The notes below the pieces were generated by a model that saw only the letters and a list, made by a program, of their open reading frames with translations, had not been told where the DNA came from and searched no databases. The position numbers and the translations under genes are program-made. Shown in pieces: positions 7,185 to 16,111 of a stretch of DNA of 40,502 bases (position 1 is its first letter; each line of letters starts with the position of its first letter). The stretch covers positions 1 to 40,502 of the forward strand of contig JARIAN010000005.1 in the NCBI GenBank assembly GCA_029257865.1. The letters run 5' to 3'. This DNA is from Phocaeicola sp. GTDB taxonomy: Bacteria; Bacteroidota; Bacteroidia; Bacteroidales; Bacteroidaceae.

Positions 7185-8825
7185 TTATTCTTCGGTTACG
7201 ATATCCTTGAGCGGAATACTTTGGAAAGTCATGTGTGCCACACTACTTTCATATAAGATACCTACAGTTTCTTTGTCTATCATGCTCAAACAGCTGTATC
7301 CCCATCCATATTCCTCGTCCAGCATGAGCTGATTTGATTCTTTCCAAGTGAGTCCGCCGTCTAAGCTGACTTTAATAGTGATGTGGTTTCTATCTTTTTG
7401 AGAGTCTGGATTTGAGAAAATGAGCAAGTCTTTTTTCAAGACATTGTCTTCTGCTTTTACATGAATCAAGCTAGCCATACATACCGGTTCACGTAAAGCG
7501 CTGCGTGAAGATGGATGTTCGGTCCAGGTTTTTCCCAAGTCGGTAGTTGTGTAGATAGCTCGGCTGCCTCCGCGGTTGTCTCTCATGTTAAGCATCAACA
7601 CTCCGGGGCTTACTTCAGCCACTTGCGATTCGGTGGTGTTAGTGCGTGCATGGTTATGGATATGCCAAGTTTTTCCATTGTCTTTACTATACATTATACC
7701 TGCATTTGGGATACGGTTCTGGTCAATATACTGGATAGGGAATACTAGGGTACCATCGTCCATCGTGATACCTTTCCCCGGCCCTTGTAGCAGGAAGTAC
7801 CATTCCGGTTTTTTCACTTGTTTGGTAATATTGATTGGTTCCGACCATGTTTTGCCGTCGTCGGTACTTTTAGCCATGACTAATTGTGCAGTATGCTTTA
7901 CATCCATTCCCGGATGTGAACTCCACCATGCACGTTTGTTTCCCATACCGTGAGTCCATGCAGCCACCACCCAAATCGTATTGGTCTTATGGTCTACTAA
8001 GATAGAAGGGTCTCCCACACCGTTTTGTGAAGAAGGGAGTCCGTCAAATTCCCCAAAGCTGAGCGGTAGACGCATTTTCTCCCAGCTTTTTCCTCCATCT
8101 GTACTGCGGCTAAGTCCTATGTCGATATGTTCCTGCAAGTCGACACTGCTGTTGTATCGCACGTCGTACACCCCGAGTAAAGTTCCTTTATTTGTTGTCA
8201 CTAGTCCTGGAATACGGAAGGCGGCAGCTCCATCGTCACCGGCATGACGGATACCTTTTCCCATGCGCATGACAATATCTTTGGATGAAACATACTCAAT
8301 AGGTAGTTGTTGCCCGTCGGCTATCGCACCGCTTACTTTTCCTTTAACTAGGCTATGTAGCGAGGTCTTGGGTTTCATTTCCAGACTCACCCAGAAGTAA
8401 TTGACTCCAGGATATAGCTTTTGGTTTGCTTCCAGCACTACCTGATGTTTGCGTGGAGACGTTTCCTCATCTTTTTTTACGGAGTAAGAAGGGTGTGCTT
8501 CCAGTGTCTTTCCCATAGCCATAGTAGGGATATAAGCTCCGATAGGGCAGAAAGTTCGTTTTTTACTGTCTTGTAAAGCTTCTGTACCGCCGTAGTAGAG
8601 TTTTAGGGCCTTGATTTCAGAAAGTTTTACCGACTGGTCTATTTCAATGTTTAAGCTTTCTAGTTGTTTCTGCTCTTTGGCATCTAATCGCAGATAGAAC
8701 CATACATTGTCTTTTCGTTCAATCAATACAGGCTGACACGTTTCCTTTACGAATAAAGTGTCGGCAGCTTGCAGGCTTAGTGTAGCCAAGAACAGAGCTA
8801 AAGTAGAAAGGGCTTTTTTTCTCAT
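7185..8825 (-). CDS. nanH: Secreted exo-alpha-sialidase (GH33)
   Basis: 546 residues with a signal peptide (1-20, cut near QA/AD). It removes terminal sialic acid from host glycans in the periplasm or at the surface. Residues about 25-185 form the N-terminal sugar-binding-type domain seen in Bacteroides sialidases. The catalytic six-blade propeller starts with FRIP at 203-206 (R204). Five Asp-boxes of S-x-D-x-G-x-T-W type lie near 240, 320, 380, 427 and 487. Arginines R415 and R479 complete a probable triad. Y510 (GWGYSCL) and E526 (LYE) are the likely nucleophile pair. It is transcribed away from the glycan locus at 9476-19605, and its product would unmask the glycans that locus may use. No clean promoter is seen; a TTTG...TACTATTTG pair near 8880-8925 is imperfect. 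Confidence 0.93.
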   Translation of the reverse strand: MRKKALSTLALFLATLSLQAADTLFVKETCQPVLIERKDNVWFYLRLDAKEQKQLESLNIEIDQSVKLSEIKALKLYYGGTEALQDSKKRTFCPIGAYIPTMAMGKTLEAHPSYSVKKDEETSPRKHQVVLEANQKLYPGVNYFWVSLEMKPKTSLHSLVKGKVSGAIADGQQLPIEYVSSKDIVMRMGKGIRHAGDDGAAAFRIPGLVTTNKGTLLGVYDVRYNSSVDLQEHIDIGLSRSTDGGKSWEKMRLPLSFGEFDGLPSSQNGVGDPSILVDHKTNTIWVVAAWTHGMGNKRAWWSSHPGMDVKHTAQLVMAKSTDDGKTWSEPINITKQVKKPEWYFLLQGPGKGITMDDGTLVFPIQYIDQNRIPNAGIMYSKDNGKTWHIHNHARTNTTESQVAEVSPGVLMLNMRDNRGGSRAIYTTTDLGKTWTEHPSSRSALREPVCMASLIHVKAEDNVLKKDLLIFSNPDSQKDRNHITIKVSLDGGLTWKESNQLMLDEEYGWGYSCLSMIDKETVGILYESSVAHMTFQSIPLKDIVTEE

Positions 8826-9025
8826 GTGATTTTTAGAATTTAAGTAATGATAATGGGTAGTTTAAAAATCTGCAAATAGTAAATTTTGCAGTATATCATG
8901 GTCAAAATTACTTATAAATGTATTTATATCCTAATTTCCCTTTTTTTCTTTAACGTAGTTTAGTAAGTCCACATACCACACGGTTCTTTCATTTAAGCTA
9001 TAAGTAGAAATATAACCTCCCTTAC

Positions 9026-9380
9026 CTAATTCGTTATGAATCGGGTATTATTTTTATAGCTGTACGTCAGAAATAAGTTCAGCCATCCTTTTTCTTTTGT
9101 CTGAGCGTTTTTACGCAGCCCTTTCCATATTGCGAACATTGAATGGACAATTCTCTGCATGGAATCAAGGTTTCTGGTGGCTTTTGCTGATTCTTGTCTT
9201 GTCTTGCAACAGATTGACATCCAGTGCCCAGTGCATGCCAATTAGAAAATCACCTCCATTCTCTCTGATTCTGTCAATGATATCTTTCTGCATGGACATG
9301 GTATCGGCTAAAACGACCTTTCTAGATATATTGATTTTATCAATAAGTCGCAGAAGATAATTTTGGTAAATATGTTTGGC
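9026..9380 (-). pseudogene. Decayed ISAs1-type transposase remnant
   Basis: Reading the minus strand from about 9380, a frame gives LADTMSMQKDIIDRIRENGG, the segment around the second catalytic Asp of ISAs1-family transposases. It then joins directly to MHWALDVNLLQDKTRISKS, which in intact relatives comes much later, so an internal piece is deleted. A stop follows, and the next part of the family pattern (NLDSMQRIVHSMFAIWKGLRK) continues in another frame to 9026. There is thus a truncation at both ends, an internal deletion and a frameshift. No terminal inverted repeats were found. It marks an old insertion between the sialidase and the glycan locus. Confidence 0.8.
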
Positions 9381-9475
9381 ATTTTATTTTTTTTATGTTC
9401 ATTCGCATATTGAAAGCAGTTTGTTGACTGTTATGATACTAGATTAAGAAAAAGCACATAATTTAAGAAGTGACA

Positions 9476-10018
9476 ATGATTGTTTCAATAGAAGATAAAA
9501 CATTGCAGTTTAAAAAGTTTTTTGATAAAAACTTTCCAAAAGTCAAGACTTTCGCTTGGAATTTATTGAAATCGGAAGAAGATGCAGAAGATGTAGCTCA
9601 AGACATTTTTATTCGTCTTTGGGAACAACCGGAATTATGGATAAACCGTAATAAATTAGATAGCTATCTGTATACGTTAGTACGCAATCATATTTTCAAT
9701 TTCCTTAAGCATAAATCGGTAGAACAAAACTATTTAGAACAAGAACAGCAGAAGGCAGAATGGGTTATTCAGGAAATCCTAAAGCCTGATGATGAATTGT
9801 ATCTTCATGAGTTGGAATTGCTGATTGAAATGGCTTTAGAGCGTATGCCAACACAGCGGAAGACTATTTACCGTATGAGCAGAGAAGAGGGGATGACAGC
9901 AGCGGAAATTGCTGAAAGGTTAGGGGTCTCAGTGCGTACGGTTGAGAACCATATTTACAGGGCACTCCAAGACTTAAAGAAAATAATTGTGATCTTTTTT
10001 TTCATTTTGAGTGAGTAA
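9476..10018 (+). CDS. ECF sigma factor of the glycan-utilisation locus
   Basis: 180 residues of the Bacteroidetes FecI-like ECF type. Region 2 spans about 12-80 (EDAEDVAQDIFIRLWE at 35-50, LDSYLYTLVRNHIFNFLK at 61-78). Region 4 spans about 112-168 (MPTQRKTIYRMSREEGMTAA, then AEIAERLGVSVRTVENHI). The last residues IIVIFFFILSE are hydrophobic, an oddity shared by some of these factors. The ATG at 9476 is chosen over an in-frame GTG at 9470. It is followed 49 bases later by its FecR partner, then susC. In such systems the sigma factor is freed when the transporter binds its glycan and turns on susC and the genes after it. Confidence 0.93.
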   Translation: MIVSIEDKTLQFKKFFDKNFPKVKTFAWNLLKSEEDAEDVAQDIFIRLWEQPELWINRNKLDSYLYTLVRNHIFNFLKHKSVEQNYLEQEQQKAEWVIQEILKPDDELYLHELELLIEMALERMPTQRKTIYRMSREEGMTAAEIAERLGVSVRTVENHIYRALQDLKKIIVIFFFILSE

Positions 10019-10067
10019 TTGCGAAGAGTAAGTTGTCTCTTATATAAACGCAATTGATTTTGAGAAA

Positions 10068-11060
10068 ATGAAAATTAATTATTTGGAAAAACTGATTCGT
10101 TCTTTTGTCCACTTTGATTATTCAAAGCGGCTTATAGACCGTATCCATAACTGGATGGTGGAAGAAGATGGTTGGGAGGAAAAAGATAGAGTGCTTCACT
10201 CTTTATGGAAAGAGACGAAGCCCAAATTAGATATTGACACAGAGCGTTCATTCCGTGAGGTGATGAATAGATTAGGCATAGAGTCTGGTTATATTCCAGA
10301 CAGTTTCAATCGTCGTTGGATGTGGAAATTGGTGGCAGCAGTAACAATAGGCATTATTTTTTCATCAACTCTTACTTTGTGGTTAAGTTACAATACTTGG
10401 AACAGAGATGATTCAATAATGACTGAACAATATGCCTGTTTGGCAGAGCGGAAAACATTTTTGTTGCCCGATGGTACTCAAGTTTGCTTGAATGCAGCTT
10501 CGCATGTTTTTTATCCAAATAAGTTTGAAGGGAAAACGCGTACGGTATACCTTACAGGAGAAGCCAATTTTAAGGTTGTCAAGGATTCCAGCAAGCCTTT
10601 TATTGTTCGTTCATGTAATATGAGTGTGATGGCATTGGGAACGGAATTTAATGTAAAGGCTTATCCGGAAGACAAATTGGTTACCGCTTCACTTATTGAA
10701 GGAAAAGTAAAGGTGTCTTGTAATGATACTCTCAATTATATTCTTTATCCAGGTGAACAGTTGGTATTTGATAAAGAGAGGTGTATTGCAGATGCCAACA
10801 CTGTCAATATGAATGATGTTACGGCTTGGCAGCGTGGAGAAATTGTGTTAAGCAAGGTCACCGTTGAAGAAATTGTAAAGACTTTGGAAAGGCATTTCGG
10901 AGTAATCTTTCACGTTTCCAAGAAAAATATGAACCAAGATAGATATAATTTTATTTTCAAAGAGGACGCTTCTTTGCAAGAAGTGCTGGAAGTGATGCAG
11001 ATTGTAGTGGGCCGATTTAATTATCAACTGAAGGATAATGCATGTTATTTGAATTGGTAG
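10068..11060 (+). CDS. FecR-type anti-sigma factor
   Basis: 330 residues. The N-terminal cytoplasmic part (1-83) holds the sigma-binding helices with DGWEEKDRVLHSLWKE at 34-49. A single membrane helix lies at about 84-106. The periplasmic FecR domain runs about 124-218 (LPDGTQVCLNAASHVFYP, LTGEANFKV, VMALGTEFNVKAYPED), and the C-terminal DUF4974 domain about 260-328 (TVEEIVKTLERHFGV). It holds the sigma factor inactive until it receives a signal from the STN domain of the SusC-like transporter, which is present next door. The order sigma, FecR, SusC is standard. Confidence 0.94.
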   Translation: MKINYLEKLIRSFVHFDYSKRLIDRIHNWMVEEDGWEEKDRVLHSLWKETKPKLDIDTERSFREVMNRLGIESGYIPDSFNRRWMWKLVAAVTIGIIFSSTLTLWLSYNTWNRDDSIMTEQYACLAERKTFLLPDGTQVCLNAASHVFYPNKFEGKTRTVYLTGEANFKVVKDSSKPFIVRSCNMSVMALGTEFNVKAYPEDKLVTASLIEGKVKVSCNDTLNYILYPGEQLVFDKERCIADANTVNMNDVTAWQRGEIVLSKVTVEEIVKTLERHFGVIFHVSKKNMNQDRYNFIFKEDASLQEVLEVMQIVVGRFNYQLKDNACYLNW

Positions 11061-11107
11061 CTTCCTTTTTGTACCTTATTGTTAAACTTTAAATTATTTT
11101 GCGTATG

Positions 11108-11205
11108 TAAAAAAATATCCGGAAAGGCACCACCCTTGTCCGGATATGAAATGAGTTTAGTATTATTAATAGGATGTTGATTTGTAGACTGATTCCATCC
11201 CAATT
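11108..11205 (-). ncRNA. Candidate antisense small RNA upstream of susC
   Basis: In the gap between fecR and susC, ATATCCGGA (11115-11123) and TCCGGATAT (11139-11147) form a 9-bp perfect stem. On the minus strand it is followed by seven T, making an intrinsic terminator pointing away from susC, while no plus-strand T-tract exists. A minus-strand transcript of about 95 bases would be antisense to the susC leader. A promoter-like TATTTTTTTG (11217-11208) is imperfect. Antisense RNAs at this place (DonS and relatives in Bacteroides fragilis) repress their glycan loci. Assignment is inferred. Confidence 0.5.
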
Positions 11206-11245
11206 ATCAAAAAAATAAATTTAACACTAAAAACTTCGCTAAGAT

Positions 11246-14200
11246 ATGAATTTATATCTGAAAAACACTAGAAAAAGTATATTAATAATCTGTGCTTTAT
11301 TATTTGCTTCTATAATATCTGCACAGACAGATAGTAAAATAACTATTAATAAAAAGAATATATCCCTCAAGGAAGCCTTAGTTATGGTACGTGAACAGAC
11401 TAAGATGTCTGTTTCATATAATGATACACAACTTGCTGAAAAAAAGATGGATATTGATATTAAGAATCAGTCGTTGGAGAATGCTCTTCGTATGATTCTT
11501 AAAGGTACAGGGTTTACATTTAAGGTTAAGAATAACTATATCATGATTGTTCCGGAAAAAAATCAAAATGAAAAGGTACGGAATGTCTCGGGAAATGTTT
11601 CTGATAGTAATGGAGAACCTTTGATAGGTGTTACAATTGTAGAAAAAGGAACTAATAACGGCACAATATCCGGTTTTGATGGAGATTATAAGTTTGCAAC
11701 ACAAACTGCAAATCCGGTTTTGGTCTTTTCTTATATAGGTTATCAGACAAAAGAAATTAAAGTTACTGAAAAGACCATTGATGTGATATTATTGGATGAC
11801 GCCCAAGAATTAAGTGAGGTGGTTGTAACAGCTTTAGGTATTAAACGTTCGGAGAAGGCTTTGAGCTATAATGTACAGAAGGTGGGCAATGAAGCAGTGA
11901 CCACAGTCAAGAGTGCCAACTTTATGAATTCACTTTCTGGTAAAGTGGCGGGCGTGAACATCAATGCCTCTTCGGCAGGTATGGGAGGCGCAACTCGTGT
12001 TGTGATGCGTGGTCCGAAATCTATCAGCCAAAGCAATCAAGCTTTGTATGTGATTGATGGTATTCCTGTAACTGGCAGAAGTCAGGGAGAATTGAAGGGG
12101 GATGCCATGATGTATGCCAATCAACCAGGGTCGGAGAGTATCGCTGATGTGAATCCGGAAGATATTGAGTCTATCTCAGTATTGAGTGGACCTGCTGCCG
12201 CTGCACTTTATGGTTCGGCAGCAGCGCAGGGGGTCATTATGATTACTACAAAAACAGGTAAAGAAGGTAAAGTCTCTGTCCAAATATCTAATAGCACCCA
12301 GTTTGCCAAACCGTTTGTTATGCCTGAATTCCAGAACTCTTATATAAACCGTCCTGGGGAAGTGAAAACATGGGGAGACAAGGCCGCTTCGGAATTTGGC
12401 ACATTTGAACCTCAAGAATTTTTTAACACAGGTACCAATATTCAAAACAATGTATCATTGACAACCGGTACAGACAAGAATCAAACCTATTTATCCTTGG
12501 GTACAACAAATGCGAAAGGGATTATTCAGAATAATACATATGATCGTTATAACTTTACATTCCGGAACACAACATCGTTTTTAAACGATAAGATGCATTT
12601 TGATTTTAATTTCAATTACATTCTTGAAAGAGATAAAAATCTCACCGCTCAAGGACAGTGGTTCAATCCTTTGACATCTTTGTATCTTTTCCCGAGAGGA
12701 GAGAGTTTTGATGCTATCCGTATGTATGAGGTTTATGACCCTGCACGCAAGATTTATGTACAGAATTGGAATTATGGTGATGCTTTGAAAATGCAGAATC
12801 CATATTGGGTCGCTAATCGTATGAATCGTACAAACAAGCGCAGTCGTTATATGGTGAGTGCCAGCTTGAAGTATGATATTTTAGAGTGGATGAACTTTAC
12901 AGGTCGTGTACGTTGGGATGATGCTTATACATTGCAAGAAGATAAACGTTATGCTTCTACTTTGAAATTGTTTGCTCCTTCCGACTATGGATTTTATGGT
13001 TATGACAAGATTAATGACCAAACATTATATGGAGATATGATGCTAAATATCAATAAATCGTTTGATGATTTTAGTCTGTCTTCGAATATAGGTGCATCAA
13101 TGTCTCGTTTGAATTACAACACGACTGGTTTTCAAGGTGGATTGAAAGCACCGTCAAATGTGTTTTCACCTAATGCTATTGATTATGGAAATGCAACAAA
13201 TGACAATCGTCCAATTTTTGAGAGTTACAAGCATTATATCAATTCTTTGTTCATCAGTGCAGAAATAGGCTATAAGAATATGCTTTATTTAACTTTGACA
13301 GGACGTAACGACTGGGATTCGGCCCTGCACGGTACAGCTCAGACTTCTTTCTTTTATCCGTCGGTGGGTGTCTCTGCCATTGTCACTGAAATGTGCAAGT
13401 TGCCTCATTTTGTTAATTATATGAAAGTCAGAGGCTCTTGGGCATCGGTAGGTTCGGCTATTTCTCCCAACCTTTCGTCTGCTTGGCGTTATGAATATAA
13501 TCCAGCTTCAGGAACTTACAAGACAGTGACTTATAAATTCCCCGAGAAGTTCTTCCCGGAGCGTACTGATTCATGGGAGGCCGGATTGACAGCCCGTCTT
13601 TTCAATAATGCATTATCCGTGGATTTGACTTTTTATCAGTCTAATACAAGAAAACAAACTTTGTTGCGTGACATAACTTCCGGGGCGGCAGGATTTAACA
13701 AGGAGTATATTCAGACGGGTAATATTCGGAACCGCGGTCTGGAACTCTCTTTGGGTTATAATCATGGTTGGAGAGATTTTACTTGGAATTCTACTCTTAC
13801 ATACAGTATGAATAGAAACAAGATTATTGAATTGCTTGAAAATCCTAATGAAGTAGTTCGTCAGGCCGGATTGAGTGGTTGTGGAGTTGTGCTTAAGCAG
13901 GGCGGTACTATGGGGGATATTTATACATATACTGATTTTAAGCGGGACGCAGAGGGAAATATCGCTCTTGATGCTAACGGTAATGTAATGCAAACTAATT
14001 TGAATAACCCTCAATATCGTGGCTCTGTGCTTCCAAAAGGGAATATAGGTTTTTCTAATGATTTTTCTTGGAAGGGTTTGAATTTAGGATTTGTCCTGAC
14101 TGCTCGTCTTGGAGGCATTTGTATGTCGCAGACTCAGGCTATTCTTGATGAATATGGAGTGTCGAAAGCAAGTGCTGACAGTCGTGATAACGGAGGAATT

Positions 14201-14521
14201 GAAGTGAATACTGGCAAGATTCCGGCTGAAGGATATTATGCAGTGGTTGGCGGTGATAATCCAATCTGGTCAGAGTATATTTACAGTGCCACTAACATAC
14301 GCCTGCAGGAAGTCCATATCAATTACACTTTCCCTAAGAAGTGGCTATATGGCAAAGAATTGTCGGTTGGAGTAACGGCTAATAATTTATTGATGATTTA
14401 TAAGCGTGCTCCGTTTGATCCTGAGTCAACAGCCTCTACTGGTACGTATTATCAAGGTTTTGACTATTTCATGCAACCAAGTTTACGTACGATGGGATTT
14501 AATGTCAGAATGAGATTTTAA
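11246..14521 (+). CDS. SusC/RagA-type TonB-dependent outer-membrane glycan transporter
   Basis: 1091 residues, typical length. Signal peptide 1-26. STN domain about 31-104 (ITINKKNISLKEALVMV), which talks to the FecR anti-sigma factor. Carboxypeptidase-regulatory-like domain about 113-185 with GEPLIGVTIVEKGTNNGTIS. TonB-box and plug start near 189 (SEVVVTALGIKRSEKALS), then the 22-strand barrel to the C-terminus (GFNVRMRF), ending in Phe. It carries oligosaccharides across the outer membrane with TonB energy, with the SusD partner as lid. The gene starts 185 bases after fecR and is the first of the structural genes, with 27 bases to susD. Confidence 0.96.
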   Translation: MNLYLKNTRKSILIICALLFASIISAQTDSKITINKKNISLKEALVMVREQTKMSVSYNDTQLAEKKMDIDIKNQSLENALRMILKGTGFTFKVKNNYIMIVPEKNQNEKVRNVSGNVSDSNGEPLIGVTIVEKGTNNGTISGFDGDYKFATQTANPVLVFSYIGYQTKEIKVTEKTIDVILLDDAQELSEVVVTALGIKRSEKALSYNVQKVGNEAVTTVKSANFMNSLSGKVAGVNINASSAGMGGATRVVMRGPKSISQSNQALYVIDGIPVTGRSQGELKGDAMMYANQPGSESIADVNPEDIESISVLSGPAAAALYGSAAAQGVIMITTKTGKEGKVSVQISNSTQFAKPFVMPEFQNSYINRPGEVKTWGDKAASEFGTFEPQEFFNTGTNIQNNVSLTTGTDKNQTYLSLGTTNAKGIIQNNTYDRYNFTFRNTTSFLNDKMHFDFNFNYILERDKNLTAQGQWFNPLTSLYLFPRGESFDAIRMYEVYDPARKIYVQNWNYGDALKMQNPYWVANRMNRTNKRSRYMVSASLKYDILEWMNFTGRVRWDDAYTLQEDKRYASTLKLFAPSDYGFYGYDKINDQTLYGDMMLNINKSFDDFSLSSNIGASMSRLNYNTTGFQGGLKAPSNVFSPNAIDYGNATNDNRPIFESYKHYINSLFISAEIGYKNMLYLTLTGRNDWDSALHGTAQTSFFYPSVGVSAIVTEMCKLPHFVNYMKVRGSWASVGSAISPNLSSAWRYEYNPASGTYKTVTYKFPEKFFPERTDSWEAGLTARLFNNALSVDLTFYQSNTRKQTLLRDITSGAAGFNKEYIQTGNIRNRGLELSLGYNHGWRDFTWNSTLTYSMNRNKIIELLENPNEVVRQAGLSGCGVVLKQGGTMGDIYTYTDFKRDAEGNIALDANGNVMQTNLNNPQYRGSVLPKGNIGFSNDFSWKGLNLGFVLTARLGGICMSQTQAILDEYGVSKASADSRDNGGIEVNTGKIPAEGYYAVVGGDNPIWSEYIYSATNIRLQEVHINYTFPKKWLYGKELSVGVTANNLLMIYKRAPFDPESTASTGTYYQGFDYFMQPSLRTMGFNVRMRF

Positions 14522-14548
14522 TGTTAATGATTTAATCTTGAATGAAAA

Positions 14549-16102
14549 ATGAAATATATTAATATCATGAAAAATAGACGATTGGCTTTCGTTGTCTTTT
14601 GCATTGTCTTGAGTTCTTGTACTGCTGATTTTGAAGATGCTAACCGTCCGGGGCATGAAACTTCTTTAGAAGAACTGGGTAGAGATGATTATGCTGTTTC
14701 TTCTTTTATCACAGAACTGCAAAATTTTGCGTTTCCAGAACAGGAGAACGCATATCAGAATACAGAAGATTTGATTGGGAATTATTTGAGTCGATATATG
14801 ACATACTCCAAGGCCTCTTTTTCTGTAAAAAACTATTCTTGTTTTAATGCTCCCGATGATTGGAAGATTGTTCCTTGGAGAGACATCTTTGCTCCTGCTA
14901 CTTCTTCTTTTAATTCGGTGGTTTATCTTACCAAGAAAGAGGGGCCGATGTATGCACTTGCATTAATCTTGAGAGCTCAGTTGTTGTTGCGTTTTACTGA
15001 TACATATGGTCCGTTGCCTATTGGCATTGAAGCTGATGCTAATGCATATTCGTCACAAGAGGCTGTTTATGATTATTTGTTCAAGGCTATCGATGAGGCC
15101 ATAGGCATTATTTCCCCTTTGCTGGCCTCTAAACCTGATTTGGTGTTGAAGGCTGATGCTGACCATGTCTATCAAGGTCGTATGGGGTTGTGGATAAAGT
15201 TTGCCAATTCTTTGAAGTTGCGTATGGCTATTCGCATGCGCAATGTCAAGCCACAGCAAGCAAAGGAAATAGCAGAAGCGGCTTACAAGGCTGGTGTCAT
15301 TGAGAGCAATGAGGAAAATTGTGTTATTGAATATATTCCCAATGGCCAGTACAAGACTTCCGTTGAGTGGGGAGACAGCCGTGCCTGTGCCGATTTGGAA
15401 AGTTATATGAACGGATTTAAAGATGCACGCATCAACCGTTATTTTAAGCCGACGGTAGAACCCGGAAGTAGAACTGTCATTGGTTGTCGTGCAGGTTCCA
15501 ATGTGACCAATAAAGATATGGCCATGCGTAAATACTCGGCTGCCAATGTGAATGAAACATCTAAAGGGGTTTGGATGACTGCTGCCGAAATGACCTTCTG
15601 TCGTGCTGAAGGGGCGATGATTGGTTGGAGTATGGGGGATAGTCCGAAAAATTTGTATGAAAAAGCAATCCGGTTGTCATTTGAACAGTGGGGTGTGAGT
15701 GATAAGGTTGATGAATATTTGAATAACTCTCATCATAAGCCATCCTCATATACTGATGCAGCAGGTGGATTTGGCGGAAATCATGAGCCGATGAGTGAGA
15801 TTACTGTCGGTTGGAAGGATGGTGCTCCGGAAAAGGAAAAGATGGAGCGTTTGATTGTCCAGAAATGGATTGCTCTTTTCCCTGATGGACAGGAAGGGTG
15901 GAATGAAATCCGTCGGACAGGATATCCTAAGGTGTTTCCTATCATGCAAGCTACAAGTGGATATAATTTGTCGGTTCCTAATCGTATTCCATTTGATCCA
16001 AGGGAGATGACGGGAAATAATAAAGAAAACTATCAAAAGGCGGTAGGTATGTTAGGAGGCAAAGACGATTATGCTGCGAAAATGTGGTGGCAGAAGAATT
16101 AA
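14549..16102 (+). CDS. SusD/RagB-like surface glycan-binding lipoprotein
   Basis: 517 residues. Lipobox VLSSC with Cys at 24 places it at the outer membrane, where it closes over the SusC barrel and binds glycan. The body fits the SusD-like families (PF12741/PF12771 type) by its N-terminal SLEELGRDDYAVSSFI, the helical repeat-like ALALILRAQLLLRFTDTYGPLPI at about 131-153 (tetratricopeptide-type core), and the C-terminal QKWIALFPDGQEGWNEIRRT, a hallmark of the family. A second Met at residue 7 (14567) is an alternative start; both keep the signal peptide. It follows susC by 27 bases in one operon. Confidence 0.94.
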   Translation: MKYINIMKNRRLAFVVFCIVLSSCTADFEDANRPGHETSLEELGRDDYAVSSFITELQNFAFPEQENAYQNTEDLIGNYLSRYMTYSKASFSVKNYSCFNAPDDWKIVPWRDIFAPATSSFNSVVYLTKKEGPMYALALILRAQLLLRFTDTYGPLPIGIEADANAYSSQEAVYDYLFKAIDEAIGIISPLLASKPDLVLKADADHVYQGRMGLWIKFANSLKLRMAIRMRNVKPQQAKEIAEAAYKAGVIESNEENCVIEYIPNGQYKTSVEWGDSRACADLESYMNGFKDARINRYFKPTVEPGSRTVIGCRAGSNVTNKDMAMRKYSAANVNETSKGVWMTAAEMTFCRAEGAMIGWSMGDSPKNLYEKAIRLSFEQWGVSDKVDEYLNNSHHKPSSYTDAAGGFGGNHEPMSEITVGWKDGAPEKEKMERLIVQKWIALFPDGQEGWNEIRRTGYPKVFPIMQATSGYNLSVPNRIPFDPREMTGNNKENYQKAVGMLGGKDDYAAKMWWQKN

Positions 16103-16111
16103 GATGGAAAA

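Noticed and set aside
9097-9360. Plus-strand frame of 87 codons opposite the transposase remnant
   Set aside because: Shadow of the decayed minus-strand transposase, whose motifs are clear.
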